Assembly: GCA_949290055.1 (NCBI GenBank)
Contig: CASEQJ010000017.1
Span: 1 to 41,049 of the forward strand
Reading direction: 5' to 3'
DNA length: 41,049 nucleotides
Source of the DNA: an uncultured Olsenella sp.
Lineage (GTDB): Bacteria; Actinomycetota; Coriobacteriia; Coriobacteriales; Atopobiaceae
Shown here: positions 1 to 10,498 of the stretch, piece after piece
Layout: the number at the start of each line of letters is the position of its first letter
Numbering within the stretch: the first letter of the stretch is position 1
Translations under genes and position numbers: made by a program
The notes under the pieces: model-generated
The model's database searches: none
The model's input: only the letters and a program-made list of their open reading frames with translations
Told to the model about the DNA's origin: nothing

Positions 1-183
1 GGCCAGTGCGCCTACCCCGCGCGCGTCCGCAAGGGCCTGCACATGTACGGCCACATGGGCGACGAGCGCGTGACGGTCAAGAACCTCAAGCTCGTCCGCA
101 TCGACGCCGAGCAGAACCTCATGCTCGTCAAGGGCGCTGTCCCCGGCGGCAAGAACGCTCTCGTCCAGGTCCGCATGGCCTAA
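1..183 (+). CDS. rplC: Ribosomal protein L3, 3' end (partial)
   Basis: The first 60 codons of the window are open to a TAA and read as the C-terminal part of 50S protein L3: [12 protein letters not shown], then a [18 protein letters not shown] segment and a [11 protein letters not shown] tail typical of the family. The start lies upstream of the window. L3 binds 23S rRNA early in large-subunit assembly. It sits 37 nt before rplD, the usual order in the S10 operon. Confidence 0.93.
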   Translation, partial: GQCAYPARVRKGLHMYGHMGDERVTVKNLKLVRIDAEQNLMLVKGAVPGGKNALVQVRMA

Positions 184-220
184 GTGCCAGGAAAACTCTT
201 AGGCTAACAAGGAGGACAGA

Positions 221-847
221 ATGTCCAAGTACGCAATCAAGAACGCTGAGGGGGCTCAGGTCGCGGAGGCCGAGCTCGCCGACGGCGTCTTCGGCATTGA
301 GCCGAACATTCCCGTCATTCACCAGGTCGTGGTCTGCCAGGACAGCTGCGCTCGTCAGGGCACCCACGCCGTGAAGAACCGCCACGACGTCTCGGGCGGC
401 GGCGCCAAGCCCTACCGTCAGAAGGGCACCGGCCGCGCTCGCCAGGGTTCCACCCGCGCCGCGCAGTGGACCGGCGGCGGCGTCGTCTTTGGCCCCACCC
501 CGCGCACCCACAACAAGCGCATTAACAACAAGATGGTGAAGCTGGCCATGCGCTCCGTGCTCTCCGGCAAGGTCGCCGACCAGGAGCTCGTGCTCGTCGA
601 CGCCCTCTCCTTCGAGAAGCCGTCCACGAAGCAGGCCAAGGCCCTTCTCGCCGGCCTCGGCATTGGCGACAAGCGCGTGACGATCGTCGTTCCCGACGAC
701 GACGTCAACACCTACCTGTCGTTCCGCAACCTCGTCGGCGTCAGCGTCATTGGCGTCTCCGAGGCCACCACGCGCACCCTGATCGACAACGGCGCGCTCG
801 TCATGACCGCCGACATCGCGAAGCAGTTCGAGGAGGTGCTCGCATAA
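221..847 (+). CDS. rplD: 50S ribosomal protein L4
   Basis: A 208-residue protein of normal L4 length. The long basic loop that reaches into the peptide exit tunnel is clear at residues 69-105 ([19 protein letters not shown] then FGPTPR). The C-terminal globular half ends in [10 protein letters not shown]. The start is an ATG preceded by aaggagg at the usual distance. The stop codon overlaps the rplW start (TAATG), so the two are probably translationally coupled. In E. coli L4 also represses its own operon; no equivalent leader can be judged here because the upstream DNA is outside the window. Confidence 0.97.
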   Translation: MSKYAIKNAEGAQVAEAELADGVFGIEPNIPVIHQVVVCQDSCARQGTHAVKNRHDVSGGGAKPYRQKGTGRARQGSTRAAQWTGGGVVFGPTPRTHNKRINNKMVKLAMRSVLSGKVADQELVLVDALSFEKPSTKQAKALLAGLGIGDKRVTIVVPDDDVNTYLSFRNLVGVSVIGVSEATTRTLIDNGALVMTADIAKQFEEVLA

Positions 848-1149
848 TGAACTCCGCCTACGACGTCATCATTCGCCCGATCGTCTCCGAGCGTTCCTTC
901 GACCTCATCGAGCAGGGCAAGTACACCTTCGAGGTGGCCAAGTCCGCCCCCAAGGAGGAGATCGCCAGCGCCGTTGAGAAGCTCTTCGGCGTCCACGTGG
1001 TCAAGGTCAACACGATCAACGTCTCCGGCAAGAAGAAGCGCGTCCGCTACCAGACCCCTGGTACCACGCGCTCCTGGAAGAAGGCCGTCGTGACGCTCGC
1101 CCCCGGCGAGACGATCGAGATCTTCGGCAGCCAGCAGGCCGCTGAGTAG
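847..1149 (+). CDS. rplW: 50S ribosomal protein L23
   Basis: A 100-residue protein. The family opening DVIIRPIVSERS and the YTFEVAKSAPKEEIASAVEKLFGV core are recognisable, followed by the extended basic loop KKKRVRYQTPGTTRSWKKAVVTL. L23 sits at the tunnel exit and is the docking site for trigger factor and SRP (family knowledge). It overlaps rplD by one base. A 135-nt gap then separates it from rplB, longer than most gaps in this operon and containing small inverted repeats. Confidence 0.97.
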   Translation: MNSAYDVIIRPIVSERSFDLIEQGKYTFEVAKSAPKEEIASAVEKLFGVHVVKVNTINVSGKKKRVRYQTPGTTRSWKKAVVTLAPGETIEIFGSQQAAE

Positions 1150-1284
1150 CGCTTCCGCCCGGGTCCCTCATGGGGCTCGGGCAGCATGCCGCGCGGTATG
1201 GATACGCGCGGTACCGTGGTAATCCGGTGTCGGTTCGCCACTCCCTGAGCGGGCCGGCCAACGGAAAAGAAGGGAAAGGTTTCA
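1150..1284 (+). other. rplW-rplB spacer with a small inverted repeat
   Basis: This gap of 135 nt has no gene. A 7-bp inverted repeat, ccgcgcg at 1189-1195 and cgcgcgg at 1205-1211, frames a 9-nt loop, and a C/G-rich imperfect hairpin lies just before it (around 1157-1181). There is no T tract, so it is not an intrinsic terminator. It may be an mRNA processing or translational control structure; that is inference. Confidence 0.35.
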
Positions 1285-2140
<856 letters not shown>

Positions 2141-2170
2141 TCGGAACACGAGTAGTAGGAGATAGAAAGC

Positions 2171-2431
2171 ATGAGCAGAAGTCTCAAGAAGGGCCCGTTC
2201 GTGGAGACTCGCCTCCTCGCGCGTGTCGCCGCTCAGAACGAGGCCGGCACCAAGGAGGTCATCAAGACCTGGTCGCGCTCCTCGACCATCTTCCCCGAGA
2301 TGGTTGGTCACACGATCGCCGTCCACGACGGCCGCAAGCACGTGCCCGTGTACGTCACCGAGTCCATGGTCGGGCACAAGCTGGGCGAGTTTGCGCCCAC
2401 CCGCACGTTCCGTGGCCACAAGGCCAACTAG
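2171..2431 (+). CDS. rpsS: 30S ribosomal protein S19
   Basis: An 86-residue protein with the signature S19 opening [11 protein letters not shown] and the conserved core [20 protein letters not shown], ending in [16 protein letters not shown]19 lies in the head of the small subunit beside S13 and contacts the A-site tRNA region. The ATG follows a purine-rich stretch (aggagata). It would be overrun by out-of-frame translation from the disrupted rplB if that lesion is real. Confidence 0.97.
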   Translation: MSRSLKKGPFVETRLLARVAAQNEAGTKEVIKTWSRSSTIFPEMVGHTIAVHDGRKHVPVYVTESMVGHKLGEFAPTRTFRGHKAN

Positions 2432-2446
2432 GGAGGTAGGAGCTAG

Positions 2447-2806
2447 ATGCCTCAGAACAACACCAACGAGGTGCGCGCGACCGCCAAGTACGTGCGCGTT
2501 GCCCCGCGCAAGGCCCGCGCCGTCGTGTCGCTGATCCGCAACCTCCCCGTCGAGAAGGCCCTCGAGGTCCTGCAGTTCTCGACCCGCGCCGCCTCCGTGG
2601 ACGTGGCCAAGGTCCTGCGCTCCGCGATCGCCAACGCCGAGAACAACAACGGCATGCGTGGCGACAACCTCTACGTCAAGCTCGCCTACGTTGACGAGGG
2701 TCCGACCCTCAAGCGCATTCGTCCGCGCGCCAAGGGCTCCGCTTCCCGCATCAACAAGCGCATGAGCCACATCACCGTCGTCGTCGCTCCGCGAAAGGAG
2801 GCGTAA
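2447..2806 (+). CDS. rplV: 50S ribosomal protein L22
   Basis: A 119-residue protein. Family features: AKYVRVAPRKARAVVSLIR near the N-terminus and the beta-hairpin segment with LKRIRPRAKGSASRINKRMSHITVVV that lines the exit tunnel. An ATG follows gggaggtaggag. It is separated from rpsS by 15 nt and from rpsC by 6 nt. Confidence 0.97.
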   Translation: MPQNNTNEVRATAKYVRVAPRKARAVVSLIRNLPVEKALEVLQFSTRAASVDVAKVLRSAIANAENNNGMRGDNLYVKLAYVDEGPTLKRIRPRAKGSASRINKRMSHITVVVAPRKEA

Positions 2807-2812
2807 GCGAGC

Positions 2813-3522
<710 letters not shown>

Positions 3523-3523
<1 letters not shown>

Positions 3524-3948
3524 TGCTCGCACCTAAGCGCGTCCTGCACCGCAAGGTCCAGCGCGGCTCCATGAAGGGTCACGCCAAGGGCAACACCGAG
3601 CTGCACTTTGGTTCCTACGGCATCCAGGCTCTCGAGGCCCACTGGATCACCAACCGCCAGATTGAGGCCTGCCGTGTTGCCATGACCCGTTACATGAAGC
3701 GTGGCGGCAAGGTCTGGATCACGATCTTCCCCGACAAGCCGATTACCAAGAAGCCGGCCGAGACCCGCATGGGCTCCGGTAAGGGCAACCCCGAGGAGTG
3801 GGTGGCCGTCGTCAAGCCGGGCCGCATCATGTTCGAGATTGACGGCGTGTCCGACGAGGTGGCTCGTGAGGCGCTGCGTCTTGCCCAGCACAAGCTGCCG
3901 ATCAAGACCAAGATCGTCGCCCGCACCGACAAGGACGGGGAGGAATAG
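3523..3948 (+). CDS. rplP: 50S ribosomal protein L16
   Basis: A 141-residue protein opening [15 protein letters not shown], with [37 protein letters not shown], the heart of L16, and [25 protein letters not shown]16 organises the A-site region of the large subunit. It begins on the last base of rpsC and ends 3 nt before rpmC, indicating coupling on both sides. No oddities. Confidence 0.97.
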
Positions 3949-3951
3949 TCA

Positions 3952-4167
3952 ATGAAGTACAAGGACATTCAGGCCATGAGCGACGACGAGCTCGCCAAGA
4001 AGCTGGAGGAGGGCCGCGCGGAGCTCTTCAACCTCCGTTTCCAGATGGCCACGAGCCAGCTTGACAACACGGCTCGCGTCAAGCTCGTGAAGAAGGACAT
4101 CGCGCGCGTTCAGACCGAGCAGCGCGCCCGTCAGATCGCCGCGGAGAAGTCCGCCGCCCAGAACTAG
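3952..4167 (+). CDS. rpmC: 50S ribosomal protein L29
   Basis: A 71-residue two-helix protein. It has the family pattern [36 protein letters not shown] and ends in a short alanine/lysine-rich tail. L29 sits beside L23 at the tunnel exit. Its ATG follows ggggagg at the end of rplP. Confidence 0.96.
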   Translation: MKYKDIQAMSDDELAKKLEEGRAELFNLRFQMATSQLDNTARVKLVKKDIARVQTEQRARQIAAEKSAAQN

Positions 4168-4181
4168 CAGGAGATATGACT

Positions 4182-4448
4182 ATGGCTGAGACCGAGAAGA
4201 GGAACGCGCGCAAGGTCGTCACCGGGACGGTCGTCTCCATTTCTGGCGACAAGTCCATTACGGTGAAGATCGACTACCGCAAGCGCCACCCCAAGTACGG
4301 CAAGATGATGACCATCTCGAAGAAGCTCCACGCGCACGACGAGAAGAACGAGTGCGGCGTCGGCGACCTCGTGACCGTCATGGAGACGCGTCCGCTCTCC
4401 AAGACCAAGCGCTGGCGTCTCGTGGAGATCGTCGAGCGCGCCAAGTAA
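4182..4448 (+). CDS. rpsQ: 30S ribosomal protein S17
   Basis: An 88-residue OB-fold protein. [21 protein letters not shown] and RHPKYGKMM are the family signature, and the tail [18 protein letters not shown] fits. Two in-frame ATGs are available (4176 and 4182). The aggag at 4169-4173 is only 2 nt from the first but 8 nt from the second, so 4182 is preferred. A 76-nt gap follows before rplN. Confidence 0.96.
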   Translation: MAETEKRNARKVVTGTVVSISGDKSITVKIDYRKRHPKYGKMMTISKKLHAHDEKNECGVGDLVTVMETRPLSKTKRWRLVEIVERAK

Positions 4449-4524
4449 GTATCAGTGACGAGTCCTCAGACGTGCGTCGCGCGAGTGGGCGCACCTCTCG
4501 GAGGGCAGGTTCGGAGGAACACCA

Positions 4525-4893
4525 ATGATTCAGATGGAGACCATGCTCAACGTCGCTGACAACAGCGGCGCTCGGCGCGTGAAGTGCGTCAAGGTCCTCG
4601 GTGGCTCCAAGCGTCGCTACGCCGGCCTTGCCGACGTCATCATCGGCGCCGTTCAGGAGGCCACCCCGGGCGGCTCCGTGAAGAAGGGCGACATCGTCCG
4701 CTGCGTAATCGTGCGCACCACCAAGGAGACCCGCCGCAAGGACGGCAGCTACATTAAGTTCGACCAGAACGCCTGCGTGCTGGTCGACAAGGAGGGCGAG
4801 CCCAAGGGCACCCGTATCTTCGGGCCCGTCGCTCGCGAGCTCCGCGACCACAAGTACATGAAGATCGTCTCGCTCGCGCCTGAGACGCTCTAG
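4525..4893 (+). CDS. rplN: 50S ribosomal protein L14
   Basis: A 122-residue protein of exactly the usual L14 length: [17 protein letters not shown] at the N-terminus, [17 protein letters not shown], and the C-terminal [19 protein letters not shown]14 forms intersubunit bridges and binds the silencing factor RsfS (family knowledge). An ATG follows ggagga. It is followed 13 nt later by rplX. Confidence 0.98.
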   Translation: MIQMETMLNVADNSGARRVKCVKVLGGSKRRYAGLADVIIGAVQEATPGGSVKKGDIVRCVIVRTTKETRRKDGSYIKFDQNACVLVDKEGEPKGTRIFGPVARELRDHKYMKIVSLAPETL

Positions 4894-4906
4894 GGAGTGA
4901 GTGAAT

Positions 4907-5224
4907 ATGGCGAAGATGAACGTGAAGACGGGCGACAAGGTCGTCGTCCTCTCCGGTAAGGACAAGGGCAAGGAGAGCGTGATCATTCGCGCCCTGCCCG
5001 CCGAGGGCAAGGTCGTCGTCGAGGGCGTCGCCGTCGTCAAGAAGGCCGTCCGCCCGACCGCCCAGAACCAGCAGGGTGGCTTCGTCGAGAAGGAGGCCGC
5101 CATTGACGTGTCCAACGTCATGCTGGTGTGCCCCAAGTGCGGCAAGCCCACCCGCGTCGGTCACGACGTGAACGACAAGGGCGACAAGGTCCGCGTCTGC
5201 AAGAAGTGCGGCGCCCAGTTCTAA
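4907..5224 (+). CDS. rplX: 50S ribosomal protein L24, zinc-ribbon type
   Basis: A 105-residue protein. The KOW motif is at the N-terminus ([19 protein letters not shown]). The C-terminus has two cysteine pairs, Cys75/Cys78 (CPKC) and Cys98/Cys101 (CKKC), predicting a zinc ribbon as in many bacterial L24 proteins. A GTG at 4901 is in frame, but ggag at 4894-4897 is best spaced for the ATG at 4907. Its stop is followed by an unusually long 487-nt gap before rplE, loaded with inverted repeats. Confidence 0.95.
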   Translation: MAKMNVKTGDKVVVLSGKDKGKESVIIRALPAEGKVVVEGVAVVKKAVRPTAQNQQGGFVEKEAAIDVSNVMLVCPKCGKPTRVGHDVNDKGDKVRVCKKCGAQF

Positions 5225-5341
5225 GAGCCTGAGCCCCACGTACCTGACCGGAGCCCCCGGATTTCCTTCGAGAAGTGCGCTTCGCGGAACTTCTCTTCGG
5301 AAATCCGGGGGCTCCTTCCGTTGACGCGCATGCTCAGGCTC
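5225..5341. repeat. Nested hairpin element
   Basis: An outer 10-bp stem (gagcctgagc 5225-5234 with gctcaggctc 5332-5341) encloses a perfect 16-bp stem (gagcccccggatttcc 5251-5266 with its complement 5299-5314). That in turn encloses a 7-bp stem (gagaagt/acttctc). There is no T tract after it, so it is not a standard terminator. It looks like an inserted foldback element. Confidence 0.85.
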
Positions 5342-5374
5342 GTTCTTGTCGCCGCCCTGGTCTGTGCTCTTCGA

Positions 5375-5485
5375 TACGCGACTTCCAACGTTTTCGGGGG
5401 TCGAAACGTTGGAAGTCGCGTACTGGGGATTGGCGATACGCGATTTCCAACACTTTGAGTGTCTCAAACGTTGGAAGTCGCGTAT
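5375..5485. repeat. Two direct copies of a palindrome (tacgcgacttccaacgttt)
   Basis: Copy one is a perfect 19-bp inverted repeat, tacgcgacttccaacgttt at 5375-5393 and its complement at 5404-5422, with a 10-nt loop. Copy two, 5436-5455 paired with 5466-5485, has the same right arm but a diverged left arm (gat for gac, cactt for cgttt). The two copies are 14 nt apart in the same orientation. Confidence 0.92.
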
Positions 5486-5504
5486 TTGCAAGAGCGGGCG
5501 CCGG

Positions 5505-5518
5505 GCGAGAAGAACGCG
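5505..5518 (+). repeat. Repeat-associated box gcgagaagaacgcg
   Basis: This 14-mer is identical to the one at 33421-33434. Close variants exist at 15532-15545, 26271-26281 and 36851-36865 on the other strand. In every case it lies 6 to 30 nt to the 3' side of a palindrome, reading in the orientation of the box. Confidence 0.7.
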
Positions 5519-5554
5519 CGAGTTTGTGCATAAACGGTGCCGAGGAGTTCGTCG

Positions 5555-5583
5555 TTCCCTTTTGTGGAGAAAGGGCGTAATAT
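5555..5583 (+). promoter_or_regulatory. Possible promoter for rplE and the second half of the spc operon
   Basis: The -10-like taatat (5578-5583) lies 17 nt after ttccct (5555-5560). The -35 is poor (three of six consensus bases). Its position after the inserted repeats suggests it could restart transcription. Confidence 0.35.
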
Positions 5584-5711
5584 GTTTCCTTGCGTCCGTA
5601 GGTAGGGAGGATTCTGCCTCGGGCACATGACAAGGCTCCCCGCCCCGCCAAGGCAGGGAGGCACGAGGTTGGAAACCCCGTGCTGAGAACCCCAAGATCT
5701 AAGGAGTGAAC

Positions 5712-6269
5712 ATGGCAGACAAGTACGTCCCGCGTCTCAAGGAGCAGTATTTCGCCACCGTGCGTGACGAGCTCCAGAAGCAGTTTGGCTACAAGAACGT
5801 CAACCAGATTCCCAAGATCGAGAAGATCGTGGTGAACATGGGCGTCGGCGAGGCCGCCACGGACGCCAAGGCCATCGACGGCGCCGTCGCCGACCTTCGC
5901 GCGATCACCGGCCAGCAGCCGCTGATCACCCACGCCCGCAAGTCCATCGCCACCTTCAAGCTTCGTGCCGGCATGCCGATCGGAGCCAAGGTGACCCTGC
6001 GCGGCGACCGCATGTGGGAGTTCTTTGACCGCCTGATCTCCATTGCCATTCCGCGCATCCGCGACTTCCGCGGCATCTCCCCGAAGAGCTTCGACGGCCG
6101 TGGCAACTTCTCCATGGGCGTCACCGAGCAGCTGATCTTCCCGGAGATCGACTTCGACAAGATCGACCACACCCGCGGCATGGACATCACCATCGTGACC
6201 ACCGCTCAGACCGACGAGGAGGGCAAGGCGCTTCTGTCCGCCTTCCACTTCCCGTTCAAGGCTGAGTAG
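5712..6269 (+). CDS. rplE: 50S ribosomal protein L5
   Basis: A 185-residue protein. [42 protein letters not shown] is the typical L5 opening, followed by [22 protein letters not shown] and the RIRDFRGI and [13 protein letters not shown] segments. L5 binds 5S rRNA in the central protuberance. A GTG at 5706 is in frame but is overlapped by the aaggag at 5701-5706; that site is properly spaced for the ATG at 5712. It is the first gene after the repeat-filled gap and may have its own promoter. Confidence 0.97.
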   Translation: MADKYVPRLKEQYFATVRDELQKQFGYKNVNQIPKIEKIVVNMGVGEAATDAKAIDGAVADLRAITGQQPLITHARKSIATFKLRAGMPIGAKVTLRGDRMWEFFDRLISIAIPRIRDFRGISPKSFDGRGNFSMGVTEQLIFPEIDFDKIDHTRGMDITIVTTAQTDEEGKALLSAFHFPFKAE

Positions 6270-6286
6270 GTCGAATACCAACAAGA

Positions 6287-6306
6287 CGCCCCGCGCGAGC
6301 GGGGCG
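6287..6306 (+). other. GC-rich hairpin between rplE and rpsN
   Basis: A perfect 8-bp stem, cgccccgc/gcggggcg, with a gcga tetraloop (GNRA type). No T run follows, so read-through into rpsN is expected. It is more likely an mRNA stability element than a terminator (inference). Confidence 0.5.
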
Positions 6307-6331
6307 CCGGGATTGCACTGAAGGAGGATTT

Positions 6332-6517
6332 GTGGCTAAGACATCGATGATCGTCAAGGCTCAGCGCGAGCCGAAGTTCTCGACGCGCAAGCAGAACCGT
6401 TGCCAGCGTTGTGGGCGTCCCCACTCCGTCTATCGCAAGTTCGGCCTCTGCCGCGTGTGCTTCCGCGAGCTTGCGAGCAAGGGCGAGCTTCCTGGCGTCC
6501 GCAAGGCGAGCTGGTAG
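6332..6517 (+). CDS. rpsN: 30S ribosomal protein S14, zinc-binding short form
   Basis: A 61-residue S14 of the C+ (type Z) class. Cys24, Cys27, Cys40 and Cys43 form the zinc knuckle ([25 protein letters not shown]), and the protein ends in LPGVRKASW. The start is GTG after aaggagg. The short zinc form is typical of Gram-positives and actinobacteria, which often keep a second zinc-free S14 elsewhere; none is in this window. Confidence 0.96.
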   Translation: MAKTSMIVKAQREPKFSTRKQNRCQRCGRPHSVYRKFGLCRVCFRELASKGELPGVRKASW

Positions 6518-6605
6518 GGCGCAGGGCTCTGGCGCCCAGGCGCACGCGCCACGGGTGCGGGCGAACCGGGCACTCAGGTTCATCATTACCGAAGGAGAAT
6601 GATCC

Positions 6606-7004
6606 ATGAAGATCACTGATCCCATTTCCGACATGCTGACGCGCATCCGCAACGCGAACGCAGCCAACAAGGCCGAGGTGTCCATGCCCTCGACCAAGGT
6701 GCTCGTCGAGGTTGCCCGCGTCATCTGCGAGGAGGGCTACATCGCGGGCTACGAGGTCGAGGACACGACCCCGCAGAAGACCCTCCACATTACCCTCAAG
6801 TACGGCGACCGCCACGCCAAGGTCATTCGCGGCATTCGCCGCATCTCCAAGCCTGGCCTTCGCATTTACTCCACCGCGGACAGGCTTCCGCGCGTGCTCG
6901 GCGGCCTCGGCACCGCCGTCATCTCCACCTCCAAGGGCATGATGTGCGACCGCGACGCCCGCAAGCAGGGCATTGGCGGCGAGGTCATCGCCTACGTCTG
7001 GTAA
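6606..7004 (+). CDS. rpsH: 30S ribosomal protein S8
   Basis: A 132-residue protein. [28 protein letters not shown] is the classic opening, and [26 protein letters not shown] the classic end. S8 binds helix 21 of 16S rRNA and in enterobacteria represses the spc operon by binding the L5 message (family knowledge). An ATG follows gaaggaga. An 88-nt gap separates it from rpsN. Confidence 0.97.
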   Translation: MKITDPISDMLTRIRNANAANKAEVSMPSTKVLVEVARVICEEGYIAGYEVEDTTPQKTLHITLKYGDRHAKVIRGIRRISKPGLRIYSTADRLPRVLGGLGTAVISTSKGMMCDRDARKQGIGGEVIAYVW

Positions 7005-7032
7005 CTCTCGGCAGGAATGAAAGGAGACAGCC

Positions 7033-7569
7033 GTGTCTCGAATTGGTAAGCAGCCTGTCCAGGTTCCGGCCGGAGTCACTGTGACAGTCAACGGCACCAC
7101 CGTCACCGTCAAGGGTGGCAAGGGTGAGCTCACCCGTACCTTCTCCGACCTCGTTGAGATCAAGGAGGAGGGCGAGGAGCTCCACGTCGTCCGCGTCGAC
7201 GAGTCCACCGCGTCCAACGCGCAGCAGGGCCTCACGCGCACCCTCCTTCACAACATGGTCGTGGGCGTCTCCGAGGGCTTTGAGAAGAAGCTCGAGCTCA
7301 CCGGCGTCGGCTACCGCGCCACGCTCAAGGGCAAGGACCTCGACCTCTCCCTCGGCTACTCTCACCCCGTGGTCTACCCGGCCCCCGAGAACATCACCTT
7401 CGAGGTGCCCGACAACACCCACATTACCGTCAAGGGCATTTCCAAGGAGCAGGTGGGCCAGGTCGCGGCCGAGATTCGCATGAAGCGCCCGCCCGAGCCG
7501 TACAAGGGCAAGGGCATTCACTACGAGGGCGAGCACATTCGCAGGAAGCTCGGCAAGGCCGCCAAGTAG
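7033..7569 (+). CDS. rplF: 50S ribosomal protein L6
   Basis: A 178-residue protein with two repeated L6 domains: MSRIGKQPVQVPAGVTVTV at the front and the C-terminal motif RPPEPYKGKGIHYEGEHIRRKLGKAAK. The start is GTG with aaggagaca upstream. L6 supports the GTPase-associated region of the large subunit. No anomalies. Confidence 0.97.
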   Translation: MSRIGKQPVQVPAGVTVTVNGTTVTVKGGKGELTRTFSDLVEIKEEGEELHVVRVDESTASNAQQGLTRTLLHNMVVGVSEGFEKKLELTGVGYRATLKGKDLDLSLGYSHPVVYPAPENITFEVPDNTHITVKGISKEQVGQVAAEIRMKRPPEPYKGKGIHYEGEHIRRKLGKAAK

Positions 7570-7628
7570 CCTCGAGGCTTATAAAAGACCGTCACCCCGT
7601 CAGGTGGCGGCACGTCTAAGGAGAAGGA

Positions 7629-7997
7629 ATGAACAAGCAGCAGGCGAAGAAGGCCGGTCTCAAGCGCCGCGAGCGCCGCGTCCGCGCCAAGATCTTCGGC
7701 ACCGCTGAGCGTCCGCGCCTCAGCGTGCACCGCACCAACGCAAACATCTACGCTCAGGTCATCGATGACGCCGACGGCAAGACCATCTGCTCTGCCTCGA
7801 CCCTCGACCCCGAGTTCCGCGCCACGGGCAAGATCGGCTCCAACAAGGAGGCCGCCGAGTTCGTGGGTGAGCTCGTGGGCAAGCGCGCCGTCGAGAAGGG
7901 CGTCACCGAGGTCACCTTCGACCGCGGTGGTCGCATCTATCACGGCCGTGTCAAGGCTCTGGCAGACGGTGCCCGCAACGCGGGCCTGAAGTTCTAG
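7629..7997 (+). CDS. rplR: 50S ribosomal protein L18
   Basis: A 122-residue protein with an arginine-rich head ([36 protein letters not shown]) and the 5S-rRNA-binding core ending [27 protein letters not shown]18 and L5 load 5S rRNA. An ATG follows aaggagaagga. It is 9 nt before rpsE. Confidence 0.97.
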   Translation: MNKQQAKKAGLKRRERRVRAKIFGTAERPRLSVHRTNANIYAQVIDDADGKTICSASTLDPEFRATGKIGSNKEAAEFVGELVGKRAVEKGVTEVTFDRGGRIYHGRVKALADGARNAGLKF

Positions 7998-8006
7998 GAG
8001 GATTCA

Positions 8007-8528
8007 ATGGCACGAGATCGCAAGCGCCAGCAGGACACGGATCTTCAGGAGCGCGTCGTCTTTATCCACCGTGTCTCCAAGACCGTCAAGGGCGGCCGTC
8101 GCATGTCCCTCGTCGCCCTCGTCGCCGTCGGTGACGGCAAGGGCAACGTCGGCCTCGGCATGGGCAAGTCCGCCGAGGTGCCCCTGGCCATTTCCAAGGG
8201 CGTCGAGGACGCCAAGAAGAACATGTTCCACGTCCCCGTTACCGAGGGCGGCACCATCCCGCACACCGTCGAGGGCCACTACGGCGCCGGCCACGTGCTG
8301 ATCAAGCCGGCTATCGAGGGTACCGGCGTCATCGCCGGCGGCCCCGTCCGCCCGCTCTTCGAGCTCGCTGGCATTACCAACGTGCTCTCCAAGTCCCTCG
8401 GCACCAACAACGCCATGAACATCATCAAGGCCGCCGCCGAGGGCCTCAAGGAGCTCTCCAGCCCCGCTCAGACCGCCGAGCGTCGCGGGATCACGGTCAG
8501 CGAGATGTTCGCCGGGAAGGAGAACTAA
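8007..8528 (+). CDS. rpsE: 30S ribosomal protein S5
   Basis: A 173-residue protein. The double-stranded-RNA-binding-like N-terminal domain contains [30 protein letters not shown] and [14 protein letters not shown]; the C-terminal domain contains [28 protein letters not shown]5 acts in decoding fidelity and is the classic spectinomycin-resistance locus. An ATG follows aggagg. Confidence 0.97.
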   Translation: MARDRKRQQDTDLQERVVFIHRVSKTVKGGRRMSLVALVAVGDGKGNVGLGMGKSAEVPLAISKGVEDAKKNMFHVPVTEGGTIPHTVEGHYGAGHVLIKPAIEGTGVIAGGPVRPLFELAGITNVLSKSLGTNNAMNIIKAAAEGLKELSSPAQTAERRGITVSEMFAGKEN

Positions 8529-8530
8529 CC

Positions 8531-8716
8531 ATGGCTCAGTCCCTCAAGATCAAGCTCGTCCGCAGCGCCGTGGCCTCCGTCAAGAAGGACCAGACGGCCA
8601 CCTGCCGCGCCCTCGGCCTTCGCAAGATCGGCGATGTCGTGGAGCAGCCGGACAACCCGAGCATTCGTGGAATGATCTTCAAGGTCAAGCACCTTGTCGT
8701 CGTGGAAGAGAACTAG
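8531..8716 (+). CDS. rpmD: 50S ribosomal protein L30
   Basis: A 61-residue protein with the short bacterial L30 form: [46 protein letters not shown]. It begins 2 nt after rpsE with a GGAGAA ribosome-binding site inside the rpsE end. rplO follows after 9 nt, the conserved S5-L30-L15 order. Confidence 0.96.
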   Translation: MAQSLKIKLVRSAVASVKKDQTATCRALGLRKIGDVVEQPDNPSIRGMIFKVKHLVVVEEN

Positions 8717-8725
8717 GAGTCACTC

Positions 8726-9175
8726 ATGCAGCTCAACGATCTGCGTCCCGCGGAGGGCTCGCGCAAGAACCGCAAGCGCATCGGCCGCGGCAACTCGTCC
8801 GGTCACGGCACCACCGCCGGCCGCGGCACCAAGGGTCAGCTCTCCCGCTCCGGCGGCGGCAAGGGCAAGGGCTTCGAGGGCGGCCAGCAGCCGCTCGCCA
8901 TGCGCCTGCCCAAGCTCCCCGGCTTCAAGAACCACAACCGCGTCGAGTACGCCCCGGTGAACGTCGCCCGTCTCGAGGCGCTGTTCGCCGACGGTGAGAC
9001 CGTCGACGCCGACACCCTGGTTGCCAAGGGCGTCATTAAGCACAACTATGTTCCCGTGAAGGTCCTCGGCGACGGTGAGATCACCAAGAAGCTCACCGTC
9101 AAGGTGGACAAGGTCTCCGCCTCTGCCCAGGCCAAGATCGAGGCGGCCGGAGGAAAGGTCGAGCAGGCGTGCTAA
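8726..9175 (+). CDS. rplO: 50S ribosomal protein L15
   Basis: A 149-residue protein. The glycine-rich N-terminal extension, [27 protein letters not shown], threads into rRNA, and the core ends in [13 protein letters not shown]. The last 7 nt overlap the secY start, consistent with translational coupling. Confidence 0.97.
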   Translation: MQLNDLRPAEGSRKNRKRIGRGNSSGHGTTAGRGTKGQLSRSGGGKGKGFEGGQQPLAMRLPKLPGFKNHNRVEYAPVNVARLEALFADGETVDADTLVAKGVIKHNYVPVKVLGDGEITKKLTVKVDKVSASAQAKIEAAGGKVEQAC

Positions 9176-10446
9176 AGGGAATCGCCAACGCGTTTCGCGT
9201 TCCGGAACTCAGGCAGAAGCTGCTGCTGACGGCGGCCATCCTGCTGCTGTATCGCTTCGGCGCCTACCTGCCCGTTCCGGGCGCGCCGTTCCAGGACCTG
9301 CTCGGTGCCTACCAGAGCGGGCTGTCCGAGAACGGCGCCATGGCGGTGCTCAACCTGTTCTCAGGCGGAGCCCTTTCCCGCATGTCCGTCTTCAGCCTCG
9401 GAATCATGCCCTACATTACGGCGCAGATCATTTTCCAGCTGCTCCAGGCCGTGATTCCGTCTCTTGGCGAGCTTGCCCGCGAGGGCGAGGCCGGTCAGCG
9501 CAGGATCACGCAGTACACGCGCTACCTCACGATCGGCCTCGCCCTGCTCAACGGCATTGGCTACCTGTTCATGTTCAGGAGCTACGGCGTGAGCCTCGCG
9601 AACACCGGCGCACCCGAGGCGCTTCTCGACGTCATGGTGGTCTTCACCATGGTCGTCGGTGCCATGGTGATCATGTGGCTCGGTGAGATCATTACCCAGC
9701 GCGGCGTCGGCAACGGCATGTCGCTGATCATTTTCGCGAACATTATGTCGGGCCTGCCCACCTCGCTGATCTCCTCGGTCACCGGCACGGGCAACATTGT
9801 GCTCACCGTCGTCACCATGCTGGTCATTGTCGCGATCATTCCGATCATTGTCTTTGTCGAGCGCGGTCAGCGCCGCATTCCGATTCAGTACGCCAAGCGC
9901 GTCGTGGGCCGTCGCATGATGGGCGGACAGGCCACCTACCTGCCGATCAAGGTCAACACCGCCGGCGTCGTGCCGATCATTTTCGCCTCGGCGATTCTCT
10001 ATCTGCCGGCGCAGCTCGCGGTGTTCTTCCCGACGGTGCAGTGGGTGAACGACTTTGCCAACGCCCTCTCTTCCGGCTGGATCAACTGGGTGCTCTCGGT
10101 CGTGCTGATCGTCGCCTTTGCGTACTTCTACTCGTCGATGGTCTTCAACCCCAACGAGACTGCCGACCAGCTTCGCAAGCAGGGCGGCTTCATTCCCGGC
10201 GTTCGCCCGGGCTCTGCCACCGCCGCCTACATTAAGCGCACCATTGACCACGTGACGCTTCCGGGCGCCCTGTTCATGGCCGTGCTCGCCGTAGTCCCGA
10301 CGATCATCTTCTGGTTCACGGGCAACTCGCTCGTCCAGGCGTTTGGCGGCACCTCGGTGCTGATCATGGTCGGCGTTGCCATGGACACGCTCTCCTCCAT
10401 TGAGAGCCAGCTTAAGATGCACAATTACGACGGGTTCTTCAAGTAG
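9169..10446 (+). CDS. secY: Protein translocase channel subunit SecY
   Basis: A 425-residue, ten-TM membrane protein. It starts [17 protein letters not shown], followed by TM1 and the plug region [12 protein letters not shown]. The signatures [15 protein letters not shown] and [21 protein letters not shown] are present, with [32 protein letters not shown] near the C-terminus. The start is GTG, overlapping rplO by 7 nt. SecY forms the lateral-gated channel for secretion and membrane insertion. Placement between rplO and adk is the standard actinobacterial and firmicute order. Confidence 0.97.
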   Translation: MLKGIANAFRVPELRQKLLLTAAILLLYRFGAYLPVPGAPFQDLLGAYQSGLSENGAMAVLNLFSGGALSRMSVFSLGIMPYITAQIIFQLLQAVIPSLGELAREGEAGQRRITQYTRYLTIGLALLNGIGYLFMFRSYGVSLANTGAPEALLDVMVVFTMVVGAMVIMWLGEIITQRGVGNGMSLIIFANIMSGLPTSLISSVTGTGNIVLTVVTMLVIVAIIPIIVFVERGQRRIPIQYAKRVVGRRMMGGQATYLPIKVNTAGVVPIIFASAILYLPAQLAVFFPTVQWVNDFANALSSGWINWVLSVVLIVAFAYFYSSMVFNPNETADQLRKQGGFIPGVRPGSATAAYIKRTIDHVTLPGALFMAVLAVVPTIIFWFTGNSLVQAFGGTSVLIMVGVAMDTLSSIESQLKMHNYDGFFK

Positions 10447-10498
10447 CCCGTCGTCGGCAAGGTAGGAACAGCTCAGGCAAGGAAAGGCGGTCCGCATT

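Larger units (their letters stand above)
5225..5711 (+). other. 487-nt gap inside the spc operon: palindromes, repeat box and probable rplE leader
   Basis: No gene is credible here. From left to right it holds a nested hairpin (5225-5341), two related palindromes (5375-5422 and 5436-5485), a gcgagaagaacgcg box (5505-5518), a possible promoter (5555-5583) and a roughly 120-nt leader to rplE. The leader has a stem pairing gcacgagg (5661-5668) with ccccgtgc (5676-5683), with one mismatch. In most bacteria rplX and rplE are nearly adjacent, so this is an insertion into the operon. Confidence 0.8.
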
